The translations under genes were made by a program, and so were the position numbers. Below are positions 27,043-36,633 of a DNA stretch of 64,000 nucleotides, one piece after another. This stretch comes from Candidatus Sphingomonas colombiensis (lineage in GTDB: Bacteria; Pseudomonadota; Alphaproteobacteria; Sphingomonadales; Sphingomonadaceae), in the NCBI GenBank assembly GCA_029202845.1, contig CP119315.1, forward strand, positions 1,636,001 to 1,700,000, written 5' to 3'. Every line of letters begins with the position of its first letter. Within the stretch, counting starts at the first letter, position 1. The notes beneath the pieces were generated by a model. The model ran no database searches, was not told the DNA's origin, and was given only the letters and a program-made list of their open reading frames with translations.

Positions 27043-27642
27043 GTGACCAAAGCCGCCTTCACCCGCACCGATGCCGATGAACGCCGCAAGCTGCTGATCG
27101 CGGCGGCGACGCGGGTGCTGGCGCGCGAGGGCGCGAGCGGCGCGTCGGTGCGTGCGATCGCGCTGGAGGCCGGGGTGTCGCCCGGCCTTGTCACGCATCA
27201 TTTCGGCGGGGTGGATGCGCTGATCGCCGCCACCTATGCGCAGGTCGGGGCGGAGGTGACGGCGGCGCTGGACGCGGCGGTGGCGGCGGCGGCCGACGAT
27301 CCGCGCGCGCGACTGTCGGCCTATGTCGCGGCGAGCTTTGCTCCACCGATCGCGGATCGCGCCTTGCTCGCGACATGGGTGGCGTTCTGGAGCCTCGTCA
27401 TCGCGCGTGACGATGTGGCGCGGCTGCATGATGAGCAATATGCCCATTTCCGCGCCGGGCTGGAGCGATTGCTCGCCGATTGTGGAATCGCGGCCGCCGA
27501 ATGCCGCCGTGCTGCGATCGCGATCACCGCGCTGGTCGACGGCCTGTGGCTGGAATTGTGCCTGTCGCCCGACGTGCTCGATGCGGGCGAGGCGCAGGCG
27601 ATCGCCGAGATGCAGATCGCCGCGTTGCTGCGAATGGGATGA
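27043..27642 (+). CDS. TetR/BetI-like transcriptional regulator
   Basis: A 199-aa one-component regulator. The N-terminal helix-turn-helix is residues about 10-57 (KLLIAAATRVLAREG, ASVRAIALEAGVSPGLVTHHFGG). The ligand-binding half contains ATWVAFWSLVIARDD, close to the AWLAFW signature of BetI-type regulators (TetR_C_6). Start is GTG at 27043; an overlapping ATG two bases upstream is out of frame. It is divergent from the Rieske operon and likely represses it. BetI kinship hints at a quaternary amine ligand, but that is only suggestive. copA follows 53 bases later and is probably independent. Confidence 0.85.
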   Translation: MTKAAFTRTDADERRKLLIAAATRVLAREGASGASVRAIALEAGVSPGLVTHHFGGVDALIAATYAQVGAEVTAALDAAVAAAADDPRARLSAYVAASFAPPIADRALLATWVAFWSLVIARDDVARLHDEQYAHFRAGLERLLADCGIAAAECRRAAIAITALVDGLWLELCLSPDVLDAGEAQAIAEMQIAALLRMG

Positions 27643-27695
27643 CAGTGGGCTTGCGCATCCCTACTTGTCCGGCGGAGTTTGCCCCGGGAGAAACG

Positions 27696-29477
27696 ATGAC
27701 CATCGCCCTCGATCGCCGCGCGCTGTTGCGCGGTGGCGCTGCACTGGGTGCAGCGGCTGCCTTTCCAGCATGGGCGCGCGCCGTATCGCCCGGCATCGTG
27801 CGACCGCTGCCGTCCTTGTCTGGCGAGGATATCCACCTGCGTATCGCGCATCAGATGTTGACGATCGACGGGCGTGAGCGCCACGCGATCGGCGTCAACG
27901 GCACGGTGCCGGCGCCGCTGATCCGGCTAACCGAGGGGCAGCAGGTGCGGCTGCATGTCGAGAACGCGCTTGATGAGGATAGCTCGATCCACTGGCACGG
28001 GCTGATCCTGCCGGCCGAGATGGATGGCGTTCCCGGCGTCAGTTTCCCGGGGATCAAGGCGCGGCAAACCTTCACCTATCGCTTCCCGATCGTTCAATCG
28101 GGCACCTATTGGTATCACAGCCATTCGGGGCTTCAGGAGCAGCTCGGCCATTATGGCCCGATCGTGATCGATCCCGCGGGTGAAGACCCGATCCGCTCGG
28201 ATCGCGAACATGTCATCGTGCTGTCGGATTATAGCGCGCTTCATCCGCATGCCCTGTTCCGCAAGCTCAAGATGCAGGGCGGCTATTATAACCGCCAGCA
28301 GCAGACGCTTGCCGGGATGTTCGCGGGGCGTGATCAGCGCGCGAGCGAGCGCCTGGCATGGGGCAAGATGCGGATGGACCCGACCGATATCTCGGACGTG
28401 ACCGCCACCACTTACACCTATCTCGTCAATGGCCATGGCCCGCAGGATAATTGGACCGCGCTGTTCGCGCCCGGCGAGCGGGTACGGCTACGCATCATCA
28501 ACGCCTCGGCGATGACGACGTTCAACCTGCGCATTCCGGGGCTGAAGTTGACGGTGGTGCAGGCCGACGGGCTGCGCGTGCGGCCCGTGACGGTCGATGA
28601 ATTGCAGGTCGCGGTGGCGGAAACATATGATCTGATCGTCGAACCGCGTGACGATCGCGCCTATACGATCGTCGGCGAGAGCGTTGATCGTTCCGGCATG
28701 GCGCGCGCCACACTCGCCCCGCGCGCCGGAATGGTGGCGGAAGTCCCCGCGCTGCGCCCGCGTCCGCTCGCCACGATGCGCGATATGGGGATGGGGGGCA
28801 TGGATCACGGCGCGATGGCGGCGATGCCGGCGGCCGACGCCCCATGTCCGCCCGAACACGCCGCGATGGGGCATTGCACCCCCGGCGCCCCGGCGACGCA
28901 TGACGCGCCGGCGATGAAACACGGGATGCGCGATTTCGCGATGGCGCCGGAGGTGAAGAAAACTCCCACCGTCCAGTCGATCTCCCCCATGCCGGTCGAC
29001 CGCACCGGGGAGCCGGGGCAGGGGCTGGCGGATGCGGGACACCGCGTGCTCGTCTATCGCGATCTGATCGCGGCCGAGCGCAATCCGGACGTGCGCGCGC
29101 CGGGCCGCGCGATGCGCATCCACCTCACCGGCAATATGGAACGCTATATGTGGGCGTTCGACGGCGAGAAGCTGAGCGAGGTGAAGGCGCCGATCCCCTT
29201 CACTAAGGACGAGCGTGTACGCGTGACCTTGGTCAACGATACGATGATGGGTCATCCGATCCATCTTCACGGGCATTTCTTCGAACTGGTCGTCGGGCAC
29301 GGCGAATATGCGCCGCGCAAACACACGGTGCAGGTGCAGCCCGGGGGCACGGTGACGTTCGATGTGACGACAGACGCTGTGGGCGACTGGGCGTTCCACT
29401 GCCATCTGCTCTATCACATGCATGCGGGGATGATGCAGGTCGTGTCGGTCCGCCCGCGCGCGGAGGCGACGGCATGA
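27696..29477 (+). CDS. copA: Multicopper oxidase, copper resistance protein CopA
   Basis: A periplasmic copper-detoxifying oxidase of 593 aa. It begins with a Tat signal (DRRALLRGGAAL). The copper-binding motifs are HWHG, WYHSHSG, HPIHLHGHFF and HCHLLYHMHAGMM, which together hold the type 1, 2 and 3 coppers. A Met/His-rich insertion at about residues 362-412 (MGMGGMDHGAM, CPPEHAAMGHC) is typical of CopA and probably binds additional copper. The start at 27696 follows GGGAG. The stop overlaps the copB start (ATGA), giving a copAB operon. No copper-responsive two-component genes are adjacent. Confidence 0.95.
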   Translation: MTIALDRRALLRGGAALGAAAAFPAWARAVSPGIVRPLPSLSGEDIHLRIAHQMLTIDGRERHAIGVNGTVPAPLIRLTEGQQVRLHVENALDEDSSIHWHGLILPAEMDGVPGVSFPGIKARQTFTYRFPIVQSGTYWYHSHSGLQEQLGHYGPIVIDPAGEDPIRSDREHVIVLSDYSALHPHALFRKLKMQGGYYNRQQQTLAGMFAGRDQRASERLAWGKMRMDPTDISDVTATTYTYLVNGHGPQDNWTALFAPGERVRLRIINASAMTTFNLRIPGLKLTVVQADGLRVRPVTVDELQVAVAETYDLIVEPRDDRAYTIVGESVDRSGMARATLAPRAGMVAEVPALRPRPLATMRDMGMGGMDHGAMAAMPAADAPCPPEHAAMGHCTPGAPATHDAPAMKHGMRDFAMAPEVKKTPTVQSISPMPVDRTGEPGQGLADAGHRVLVYRDLIAAERNPDVRAPGRAMRIHLTGNMERYMWAFDGEKLSEVKAPIPFTKDERVRVTLVNDTMMGHPIHLHGHFFELVVGHGEYAPRKHTVQVQPGGTVTFDVTTDAVGDWAFHCHLLYHMHAGMMQVVSVRPRAEATA

Positions 29478-30559
29478 GGCGGTTAACCTATCCGCTCTGG
29501 CCGGCGCTGCTGTTGTGGAGCGGCGCGGCGGCGGCGCAGACAATGGATCATGCGAGCCATGGCGGCATGGCGATGCCGTCCGCCGATGCTCCGCCCGCCA
29601 AACAAACATGTACGCCGGAACATGCGGCGATGGGGCATTGCAAGCTCATCACGCCGGCCGAACCGCATGTCGGCCACGCGATGCCGGAGGCGGCGAAGCC
29701 TGCGAGCGACGCGGCATGTACGCCGGAGCACGCGGCGATGGGTCACTGCAAGGTAGCCGCACCGGCTGATCCGCACGCCGGACACGCGATGCCGGCAATG
29801 GGCGGCACCGCGCTGCCCGTAGGTAATGCGCCGCCGCCGTCGGCCGTGGTGGCGAATTATGCCGATCGCTTCTGGGGTGCCGACGCCATGGCCGCGTCGC
29901 GGATCGCGTTGCGTCGGGAGCATGGTGGGAGCAATTTCTCGCAGGTGATGATCGATCTGGCTGAGGTGCGTATCGGCGCCGGGCATGACGGCTATCACTG
30001 GAGTGGGGAGGGCTGGTTCGGCGGCGACGTCAACCGCCTCGTCATCAAGAGCGAGGGCGAGGGCGTGTTCGGTGGGGTGCTCGACAGCGGTGAGGTGCAG
30101 GCACTCTATAGCCGTGCAATCGGGCCGTATTTCAATCTTCAGGCCGGCGCGCGGCAGGATTTCCGCGCCGATGCTCCGCGCACCTATGCAACGATCGGCA
30201 TCGAAGGGCTGGCGCCTTATTGGTTCGAGGTCGATGCCGCTGCTTTCCTGTCGACCAAGGGCGAGCTGACTGCCCGTGTCGGCGCTTATTACGATCAACG
30301 CGTGACGCAGCGGCTGATCCTCCAGCCGCGCGTGGAGTTCAATCTCGCGGCGCAGGACGTGCGCGCCGCCGCGATCGGATCAGGGCTGAGTGAAGCGGAA
30401 CTGGGCTTGCGGCTGCGTTACGAGATAGCGCGTGAATTCGCGCCGTATGTCGGTGTGTCATGGCAGCGCCGCATCGGACGCACCGCCGATTTCGCGCGCG
30501 CGCGCGCGGAGGATGTCGGCGGTGCCGCGCTGGTGCTCGGCGTTCGAACCTGGTTCTGA
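29474..30559 (+). CDS. copB: Copper resistance protein CopB, outer membrane
   Basis: A 361-aa protein with a signal peptide (ending AAAAQ), a His/Met/Cys-rich N-terminal region and a C-terminal outer-membrane barrel (about residues 120-361, final residue Phe). The N-terminal part holds two copies of CTPEHAAMGHCK (near residues 45 and 86), each followed by a Pro/His/Met tail (HVGHAMP, HAGHAMP). A closely related module is found in the CopA insertion. It overlaps copA by four bases. A strong hairpin follows the stop. Confidence 0.93.
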   Translation: MRRLTYPLWPALLLWSGAAAAQTMDHASHGGMAMPSADAPPAKQTCTPEHAAMGHCKLITPAEPHVGHAMPEAAKPASDAACTPEHAAMGHCKVAAPADPHAGHAMPAMGGTALPVGNAPPPSAVVANYADRFWGADAMAASRIALRREHGGSNFSQVMIDLAEVRIGAGHDGYHWSGEGWFGGDVNRLVIKSEGEGVFGGVLDSGEVQALYSRAIGPYFNLQAGARQDFRADAPRTYATIGIEGLAPYWFEVDAAAFLSTKGELTARVGAYYDQRVTQRLILQPRVEFNLAAQDVRAAAIGSGLSEAELGLRLRYEIAREFAPYVGVSWQRRIGRTADFARARAEDVGGAALVLGVRTWF

Positions 30560-30567
30560 CGAACGGC

Positions 30568-30594
30568 GGCGTCAGGCCGGTGCGGCCTGACGCC
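30568..30594. terminator. Hairpin between convergent copB and gyrB
   Basis: GGCGTCAGGCCG (30568-30579) and CGGCCTGACGCC (30583-30594) are perfect 12-bp complements with a 3-base loop. There is no T-run, but position between two convergent stops suggests a shared transcript-end structure. Confidence 0.6.
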
Positions 30595-30599
30595 AGCCC

Positions 30600-33087
30600 T
30601 CACACGTCGAGGTTGGCGACCGAGAGCGCATTCTCCTGAATGAACTCGCGGCGTGGCTCCACCACGTCGCCCATCAAGCGGGTGAAGATCTCGTCGGCCA
30701 CGTCGGCCTGGTCGATCGCCACCTTGAGCATCGAACGATTCGACGGATCAAGCGTGGTTTCCCACAATTGCTCGGGGTTCATCTCGCCCAGCCCCTTGTA
30801 CCGCTGGATCGACAGGCCCTTGCGGCCGGCCGCCAGAATCGCGTCGAGCAATTGCGAGGGCCGCGCGACAAGGCTTTCGCCCTTGCCGATCGTTGCGGCC
30901 TGATCGCCCTCATCCTCGTCATCCGCGATCTCTTCGGTCGGCGTAGCGCCCTTGAGCGGCACGAGCTTGCCAGCGGCGGCGAAGGTTTCCGCCTGTTCGG
31001 CAGCGAGCGTGTGGAGCTTGCGCGCCTCCGCCGAGCCGAGGAAGGCCGCCTCGATGATGTGGTGGTCGGTCACGCCGCGCCACAGCCGCTCGAAATGGAT
31101 GCTGCCCTCGTCGGTCAGTCGCGCGGTCCAGCGCGCTTCGCGATCGCCGGCGTCAAGTCGCCGCGTCACTTCCGCGACGGCTACCTCGCGCCGCGCGCGA
31201 TCGATATCGGGATTGAGCGCGCCGCCGAGCGCCAGCGCCTCGATGATTACCGGATCGTAGCGGCGCGGGGCATAGCGCATCAACGTGCGCATCCGCCGTG
31301 CGTGATCGACGAGCGCGGCAAGATCCTGCCCCGATCGCGAGCCGCCCACCGTCTCCAGCACCAGTGCCGAAACGCCGGCGTCGACGAGATAATCGTCGAG
31401 CGCCTTTTCGTCCTTGAGGTAAACCTCGGATCGGCCGCGCGTCGCCTTATACAGTGGCGGCTGGGCGATATAGAGGTGCCCGCGCTCGATCAGCTCCGGC
31501 ATCTGCCGATAGAAGAAGGTGAGCAGGAGGGTGCGGATATGCGCGCCGTCCACGTCTGCGTCGGTCATGATGACGATCTTGTGGTAGCGCAATTTGTCGG
31601 CGTTGAACTCGTCGCGGCCGATGCTGGTGCCCATCGCCTGGATCAGCGTGCCGATTTCGCGGCTGCCGAGCATCCGGTCGAACCGTGCGCGCTCGACGTT
31701 CAGGATCTTGCCGCGCAAGGGCAGGATCGCCTGAAAGTGCCGATCGCGTCCCTGTTTGGCGGAGCCACCGGCCGAATCGCCCTCGACGATGAACAGCTCG
31801 GACTTGGCCGGATCTTTTTCCTGACAGTCCGCGAGCTTGCCCGGCAGGCTGGCGATGCCCATCACCGATTTGCGGCTGGCCTCACGCGCCTTGCGCGCGG
31901 CTTCGCGCGCCGCCGCGGCGTCGATGATCTTCTGGATGATCGTGCGGGCATGCGCCGGATTTTCCTCCAGCCATTCCGCCATCTTGTCCGCCATCAGGCT
32001 TTCGAGCGGCTGGCGCACCTCGGAACTGACGAGCTTGTCCTTGGTCTGCGACGAAAACTTGGGATCAGGCAGCTTGACCGAAACAATCGCGGTCAGCCCC
32101 TCGCGCATATCGTCGCCCTGCAGGCTCACCTTCTCCTTCTTCAGGATGCCGGATTTGTCGGCATAGGCGTTAAGCGTGCGGGTCAGCGCGGAGCGGAACG
32201 CGGCGAGATGGGTGCCGCCGTCGCGTTGCGGAATGTTATTGGTGAAGCACAGGACATTTTCGTAATAACTGTCGTTCCACTCGAGCGCGACCTCGATCCC
32301 GACATCGTCACGATCGCCGGTGATCGCGATCGGTTCGGGGATCAGCGGTTGCTTGGCGCGATCGAGCCATTTCACGAACGCGGCGATTCCGCCCTCGTAA
32401 TAAAGTTCGACTGTCTTGGTCTCTTCGTGCCGCGCGTCGGTCAGGAACAGCCGCACGCCAGAGTTGAGGAACGCCAGTTCGCGATAGCGATGCTCCAGCT
32501 TGTCGAAATCGAATTCGGTACGATCTTGAACGTCGCGGGCGAGGGCAGGAAGGTGACGCGCGTCCCTCTTCTTCCCCTCGGCCTTGGGCCGACCACCTTG
32601 AGCGGGGCCACGGCATCGCCGTGGGCGAAGCGCATGTAATGCTCCTCGCCGTCACGCCAGATGGTGAGATCAAGCCATTCGGACAAGCGCGTTGACCACG
32701 CTGACGCCGACGCCATGCAGGCCGCCTGACACCTTATAGGCATTGTCGTCCGACGTATTCTCGAACTTACCGCCCGGCGTGGAGCTGGGTCATGATGACC
32801 TCCGCCGCCGAGACGCCTTCCTCCGGGTGGATGCCCGTCGGAATGCCGCGGCCGTTATCGGTGACCGAGACGGAGCCATCCGCGTTGAGCGGATATCGAC
32901 CCGATCGCAATGACCCGGCCAGCGCCTCGTCGATCGCATTGTCGGAAACCTCGAACACCATATGGTGCAGGCCCGATCCGTCGTCGGTATCGCCGATATA
33001 CATGCCGGGGCGCTTGCGTACCGCGTCCAGGCCCTTCAGCACCTTGATCGAAGAAGCACCGTATTCCGAATTCTGAGGATCTGCCAT
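30600..33087 (-). pseudogene. gyrB: DNA gyrase subunit B, reading frame broken by clustered single-base indels
   Basis: The product is the ATPase subunit of DNA gyrase. The N-terminal part (MADPQNSEYGASSIKVLKGL..., DNAIDEAL ATP-site motif, DNGRGIP) and everything from 32456 down to the stop (TOPRIM EGDSAGGSAKQGRD, DADVDGAHIR, C-terminal QRYKGLGEMNPEQLWETT) are intact. Between about 32519 and 32913 the protein only reads through if about seven one-base indels are corrected: extra base near 32913, missing near 32890, extra near 32774, extra near 32686, missing near 32586, extra near 32565, missing near 32520. The net +1 matches the 2488-base length (829 codons + 1). Since gyrase is essential and the residues are well conserved in the right frames, sequence error is more likely than a dead gene. 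An in-frame ATG at 33096 is an alternative start. Confidence 0.9.
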
Positions 33088-33376
33088 GCCGATCATATAG
33101 GCATGGCGACGGTGCAACGGAAGCAAAATGGCTCGGCGCGGCCGGTGCCGGCATTCCGCGGTTATGCGGCCAGCTGACAGCAGCGTACGATATATCGCAG
33201 GCACTGTGTCGGGTTGAGACAAGTTGCGCGATTTTCGCGTCGATCCGGGTACTTGGCAGCGTTAATTGCTAGTTTACCTTCTGATCCGGGTGCCCTATTT
33301 GACCTCCCGATTGTCGCCGCATGGCCGATTATGTGGATCGGGTGGCGCGACCTGAAGATCAAAGGGGTATGTGATC

Positions 33377-34015
33377 ATGCGTAACCTTCTTGTCGCGGCC
33401 GCGGTCGCCGCGCTGCTTCCGGCTACTGCCAACGCCGCTGCGTTCATCAACGGCAGCTTCGAAAGTGGTGTGCCGGCAGGTAGCTACACTACCGTCAACG
33501 GTGGCGATTCGACCTCTATCACGGGCTGGACGGTGACCGGCGGAAGCGTCGATTATATCGGCAGCTATTGGGCGGCGCAGAACGGCGAGCGCAGCATCGA
33601 TCTGAACGGCAACTCGCAGGGTGGGATCGAGCAGACGTTCGATACCGTCGCCGGCGGCAAGTACAGCGTCAGCTTCTGGCTGGCGGGCAACCCCGATGGC
33701 GATCCGACCACCAAGTCGGTGCTGGTTGGCGCAAACGACAATTCTTCCAGCCTCTACACGTTCGATTCCGCCGGGTTCGACAAGTCGAACATGGGCTGGG
33801 CGAATTATACCTATAATTTCGTCGCGACGGGCACGTCGACGACCCTGTCCTTCGCGTCGCAGGATGCGGGGCCTTACGGCGCGGCGCTCGACAATGTCGC
33901 GTTGACCTTCGCCGGTGTGCCGGAGCCTGCGACCTGGGGTCTGATGATCCTCGGCTTCGGCGCGGTGGGCGGGGCGATGCGCCGCCGCAACACGGCGCGT
34001 GCTGCACTCGCCTGA
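33377..34015 (+). CDS. Exported PEPxxW-sorted (PEP-CTERM-like) protein
   Basis: A 212-aa secreted protein. Signal peptide MRNLLVAAAVAALLPATANA; a beta-rich body beginning FINGSFESG, like choice-of-anchor/DUF642-type carbohydrate-binding folds; and a C-terminal sorting tail VPEPATWGLMILGFGAVGGAMRRR (PEP motif, hydrophobic helix, Arg cluster) typical of the PEPxxWA variant in sphingomonads. Such tails direct export and processing by exosortase-type enzymes and are linked to exopolysaccharide. ATG at 33377 is preferred to the GTG at 33371 because AAAGGGG lies about 9 bases upstream. It stands alone, with a promoter presumably in 33240-33360. Confidence 0.88.
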   Translation: MRNLLVAAAVAALLPATANAAAFINGSFESGVPAGSYTTVNGGDSTSITGWTVTGGSVDYIGSYWAAQNGERSIDLNGNSQGGIEQTFDTVAGGKYSVSFWLAGNPDGDPTTKSVLVGANDNSSSLYTFDSAGFDKSNMGWANYTYNFVATGTSTTLSFASQDAGPYGAALDNVALTFAGVPEPATWGLMILGFGAVGGAMRRRNTARAALA

Positions 34016-34037
34016 TCCGATCCAGAAATAGGCGAGT

Positions 34038-35351
34038 CTATGACGCCGTCGTCGGTGCAACACCGGCGGCGGCGTTGTCGTATCCGGTCTGGTCGCGCCG
34101 CGCGGCCGAGGGTGCGCGACGATCGCCAAGCGTCAGGAACAGCAATGCCGCCAGTGCCAGCGCGCCGGCTGCGATTGCCAGCGAGATCGCGTAATCGCCG
34201 GTCGAATCGTGAATCCGGCCGAACATCATGACGCCGGCCGCCGTGCCGAACAGCGCGAGCGTCAGCAGCGCGCCATAGGTCTCACCATAAGCGCGAAGGC
34301 CGAATAGACGCGCGGTGAGATAGGGCAGAAGATCATTTTCCGCCCCGTGCATCAGCAGCGCGAAAAACACGACGGCGATCATCGCGACCGCGCCGGGCAG
34401 CGGCATCAACAGTGCCGCGAACGCCATGGCGGAAACACCCGCAAACGCGGCCGCCGTGCGTTGTGCGGGAAAGCGATCGACCAGCAACCCCATCGCCAGT
34501 CGCCCGACGATCTGCGCGGCGGCGAAGCTGGTGACGAGCAGCGCCGCATGCTCCAGGCTGAGCCCGCGATCGATGCCGAACGGCACCAACTGGGTAACCA
34601 GCCCGACGCTGGCGATATTGATCAGCGCCGCCGCGGCACCCAGCCGCCAGAAGCGCGAATCGCGCCGCGCCTCACGCCCGCTCATGCCGGCGAGAAACGT
34701 CTCGGGCGCCAGATCCTCGGTCACACCGGCATGATGCACCGGCGCGACCACTGCGCCGCTCATTAGCAACAGAACCAGCGGCAAGCCGATCAGCGCCGCC
34801 AGCCCCGCCAGCGTCAAAAAGCCCGCGCGCCAGCCGTGATCGGCGATGATCCCGGCGATCACCGGCGAGAGCAGCAGCGTCGACAACGACAGCCCGGATG
34901 TCGCGATGCCCAGCGCGATGCCGCGATGGCGCACGAAACGCGGCGCGATGATCCGGCCATAGACCACCGCGCTCGTTCCGCCGACGCTCAGCGCCGAGCA
35001 GAAGATTAGCAATTGATAGGTCCATATCGCGCCGCTCGTCACGGTGAAGGCGGCAAGCGCCCCCGCCAGCAGCAACGTGCCTGCCACGATCACCGGCCGC
35101 GCGCCGAACCGATCGGCGAGCCGCCCGATGAGCGGCACGAACAGCGCACCGATCAGCCCGATCCCGGCGGCTGTCGCCATATCGCCGCGTGTCCAGCCGA
35201 AGGTGGCGCTCAGGCCGGGAACGAACAAGCTCGACAGATTTTGCACCAGACCCGGGCCGAAGCCGATGCCGATCATCGCCGCGGCGACAATCCGCCAACC
35301 GCCACGCCACTCGCCGCGGTGTTCCGCGTCGGCTACTCGTTCCTGCTCCAT
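34038..35351 (-). CDS. MFS transporter, monocarboxylate/OFA-like
   Basis: A 437-aa inner-membrane transporter with 12 predicted helices. Motif A-like RLADRFGARPVIVAG after helix 2 and MGLLVDRFPAQR in the second half are the usual MFS loops; the N-terminal region GFGPGLVQNLSSLFVPGL is like the monocarboxylate/oxalate-formate group. Substrate unknown. Start ATG at 35351 begins MEQERVAD; no strong ribosome binding site is visible, so the start is tentative. It lies between the PEP protein (convergent) and recF on the same strand. Confidence 0.85.
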   Translation of the reverse strand: MEQERVADAEHRGEWRGGWRIVAAAMIGIGFGPGLVQNLSSLFVPGLSATFGWTRGDMATAAGIGLIGALFVPLIGRLADRFGARPVIVAGTLLLAGALAAFTVTSGAIWTYQLLIFCSALSVGGTSAVVYGRIIAPRFVRHRGIALGIATSGLSLSTLLLSPVIAGIIADHGWRAGFLTLAGLAALIGLPLVLLLMSGAVVAPVHHAGVTEDLAPETFLAGMSGREARRDSRFWRLGAAAALINIASVGLVTQLVPFGIDRGLSLEHAALLVTSFAAAQIVGRLAMGLLVDRFPAQRTAAAFAGVSAMAFAALLMPLPGAVAMIAVVFFALLMHGAENDLLPYLTARLFGLRAYGETYGALLTLALFGTAAGVMMFGRIHDSTGDYAISLAIAAGALALAALLFLTLGDRRAPSAARRDQTGYDNAAAGVAPTTAS

Positions 35352-35430
35352 GCGCGCAGCGTAGCGGCGTGATCGCGCGGGTAAACCCCTTGATGTGCGA
35401 ACTTATCCGCACGCGTGAACGGCGAAGGCG

Positions 35431-36474
35431 TCAGCCGAGCGTGACCCGGAATGCATGCGCGTCGATGTCCGCAAACAGTGCCGGCTCCGTCCCGGTCACC
35501 CAAACCTGCCCGCGCCCTGACAACCGGGCGAACAGCGCGGCGCGGCGCGTTGGATCGAGATGCGCCGCCACTTCGTCGAGGAGCAATATCGGCGGGGCCC
35601 CGGTGCGCGCCGCGACCAGCTCGGCATGGGCGAGGACGATGCCGAGCATCAACGCCTTTTGCTCGCCGGTGGAGGCGAGCGCGGCCGCGCGGTCCTTTTC
35701 CAGATGCCGCACCAGCAGGTCGACGCGATGCGGCCCCACCAATGTGCGGCCGGCAGCAATATCGCGGGCGCGGCCGGAGCGGAGTTGCTCGGCGAGCGTG
35801 GCCGCATCGCCGCTCCACCCGTCCAGCGCCAGCGCCGCGCGGGGGAAGTCGCCGGCGGGTTGCTCCGTCAGTCGTTCGGCGAGTGCAGCGACGGTCTCGC
35901 GTCGCACCGCGTCGATCGCCGCGCCATGCTCCGCCATCCGCCGTTCCAGCGCGGCGAGCCAATCGGCGTCGGGGCGTTCCTCGGCCAGTAACCGATTGCG
36001 ACTGCGCATCGCGGCGTCATAACGCGCGGCATGGGTGGCGTGACCGGGGAACAGCGCCAGCGCAAGCCGATCGAGAAACTGGCGGCGCCCCGATGCGGGC
36101 TCCGCGAACAGCCGATCCATCGCCGGTGTGAGCCACAAGATCGAGAGCCGCTCGGCAAGCGCATTTGCGGTGGCGGCCGCGCCGTTGATGCGCACGACGC
36201 GACGTTCGGGCGCGGCGGGGAGCGTGCCGGTGGCGATTTCGGTCGTGTCGGCCAGCGTCGCGGCGACACCAAAGCCGCCCGCGCCGCCGGTTCGCGCGAT
36301 CTCGCCCAGCGCGGCGCGGCGGAGCCCCCGGCCGGGGGCGAGCAGCGATACCGCCTCCAGCACATTGGTTTTGCCCGCGCCGTTCGGCCCGGTCAGCACG
36401 ACGAAACCGCGCGCCGGCGCGAGCGTCAGCGCGTCATGATTGCGGAAGTCGGTGAGAACCAGCCGGTCGAGCAT
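35431..36474 (-). CDS. recF: DNA replication and repair protein RecF
   Basis: RecF is an SMC-like ATPase that helps load RecA at single-strand gaps. The Walker A is GPNGAGKT (residues 29-36), the ABC signature region is STGEQKALMLG and the Walker B is ILLLDEVAAHLD. ATG at 36474 (MLDRLVLTDFRNH) gives the canonical N-terminus and has CAGG upstream; the frame is also open from an ATG four codons earlier at 36486. The length of 347 aa is normal. gyrB lies about 2.3 kb further along the same strand, separated by the MFS and PEP genes, a loosened dnaA-dnaN-recF-gyrB order. Confidence 0.94.
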   Translation of the reverse strand: MLDRLVLTDFRNHDALTLAPARGFVVLTGPNGAGKTNVLEAVSLLAPGRGLRRAALGEIARTGGAGGFGVAATLADTTEIATGTLPAAPERRVVRINGAAATANALAERLSILWLTPAMDRLFAEPASGRRQFLDRLALALFPGHATHAARYDAAMRSRNRLLAEERPDADWLAALERRMAEHGAAIDAVRRETVAALAERLTEQPAGDFPRAALALDGWSGDAATLAEQLRSGRARDIAAGRTLVGPHRVDLLVRHLEKDRAAALASTGEQKALMLGIVLAHAELVAARTGAPPILLLDEVAAHLDPTRRAALFARLSGRGQVWVTGTEPALFADIDAHAFRVTLG

Positions 36475-36547
36475 CGCACCTGCCATAGGGGCTCAAGGCG
36501 GCGCTGGCGACACCATGCGGATTGCCCGCGAGGCGGGGGTTATTTTT

Positions 36548-36600
36548 GATGGAGGGCGGTGCGCCACGCAACTATTGGCGCACCGTAGCCCCCCTCCATC
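36548..36600. repeat. Nested hairpin between the coq4-like gene and recF
   Basis: GATGGAGGG (36548-36556) pairs with CCCTCCATC (36592-36600), and inside GGTGCGCC (36558-36565) pairs with GGCGCACC (36577-36584). The outer and inner arms are perfect. It lies after the coq4-like gene stop on the minus strand but has no T-run on either side, so it may be a processing or attenuation structure, or a small dispersed repeat. Confidence 0.5.
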
Positions 36601-36633
36601 CTCTCTCCCGAGGGAGCGGGAGTCAGGTGTCGA

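Noticed and set aside
30768..32639. 623-aa open frame on the plus strand
   Set aside because: Antisense to gyrB; no protein-like composition.
32767..33222. gyrB as a genuine decayed pseudogene
   Set aside because: Alternating compensating single-base indels in one short stretch of an essential, otherwise perfectly conserved gene point to consensus errors; listed as a broken frame but not believed to be dead.
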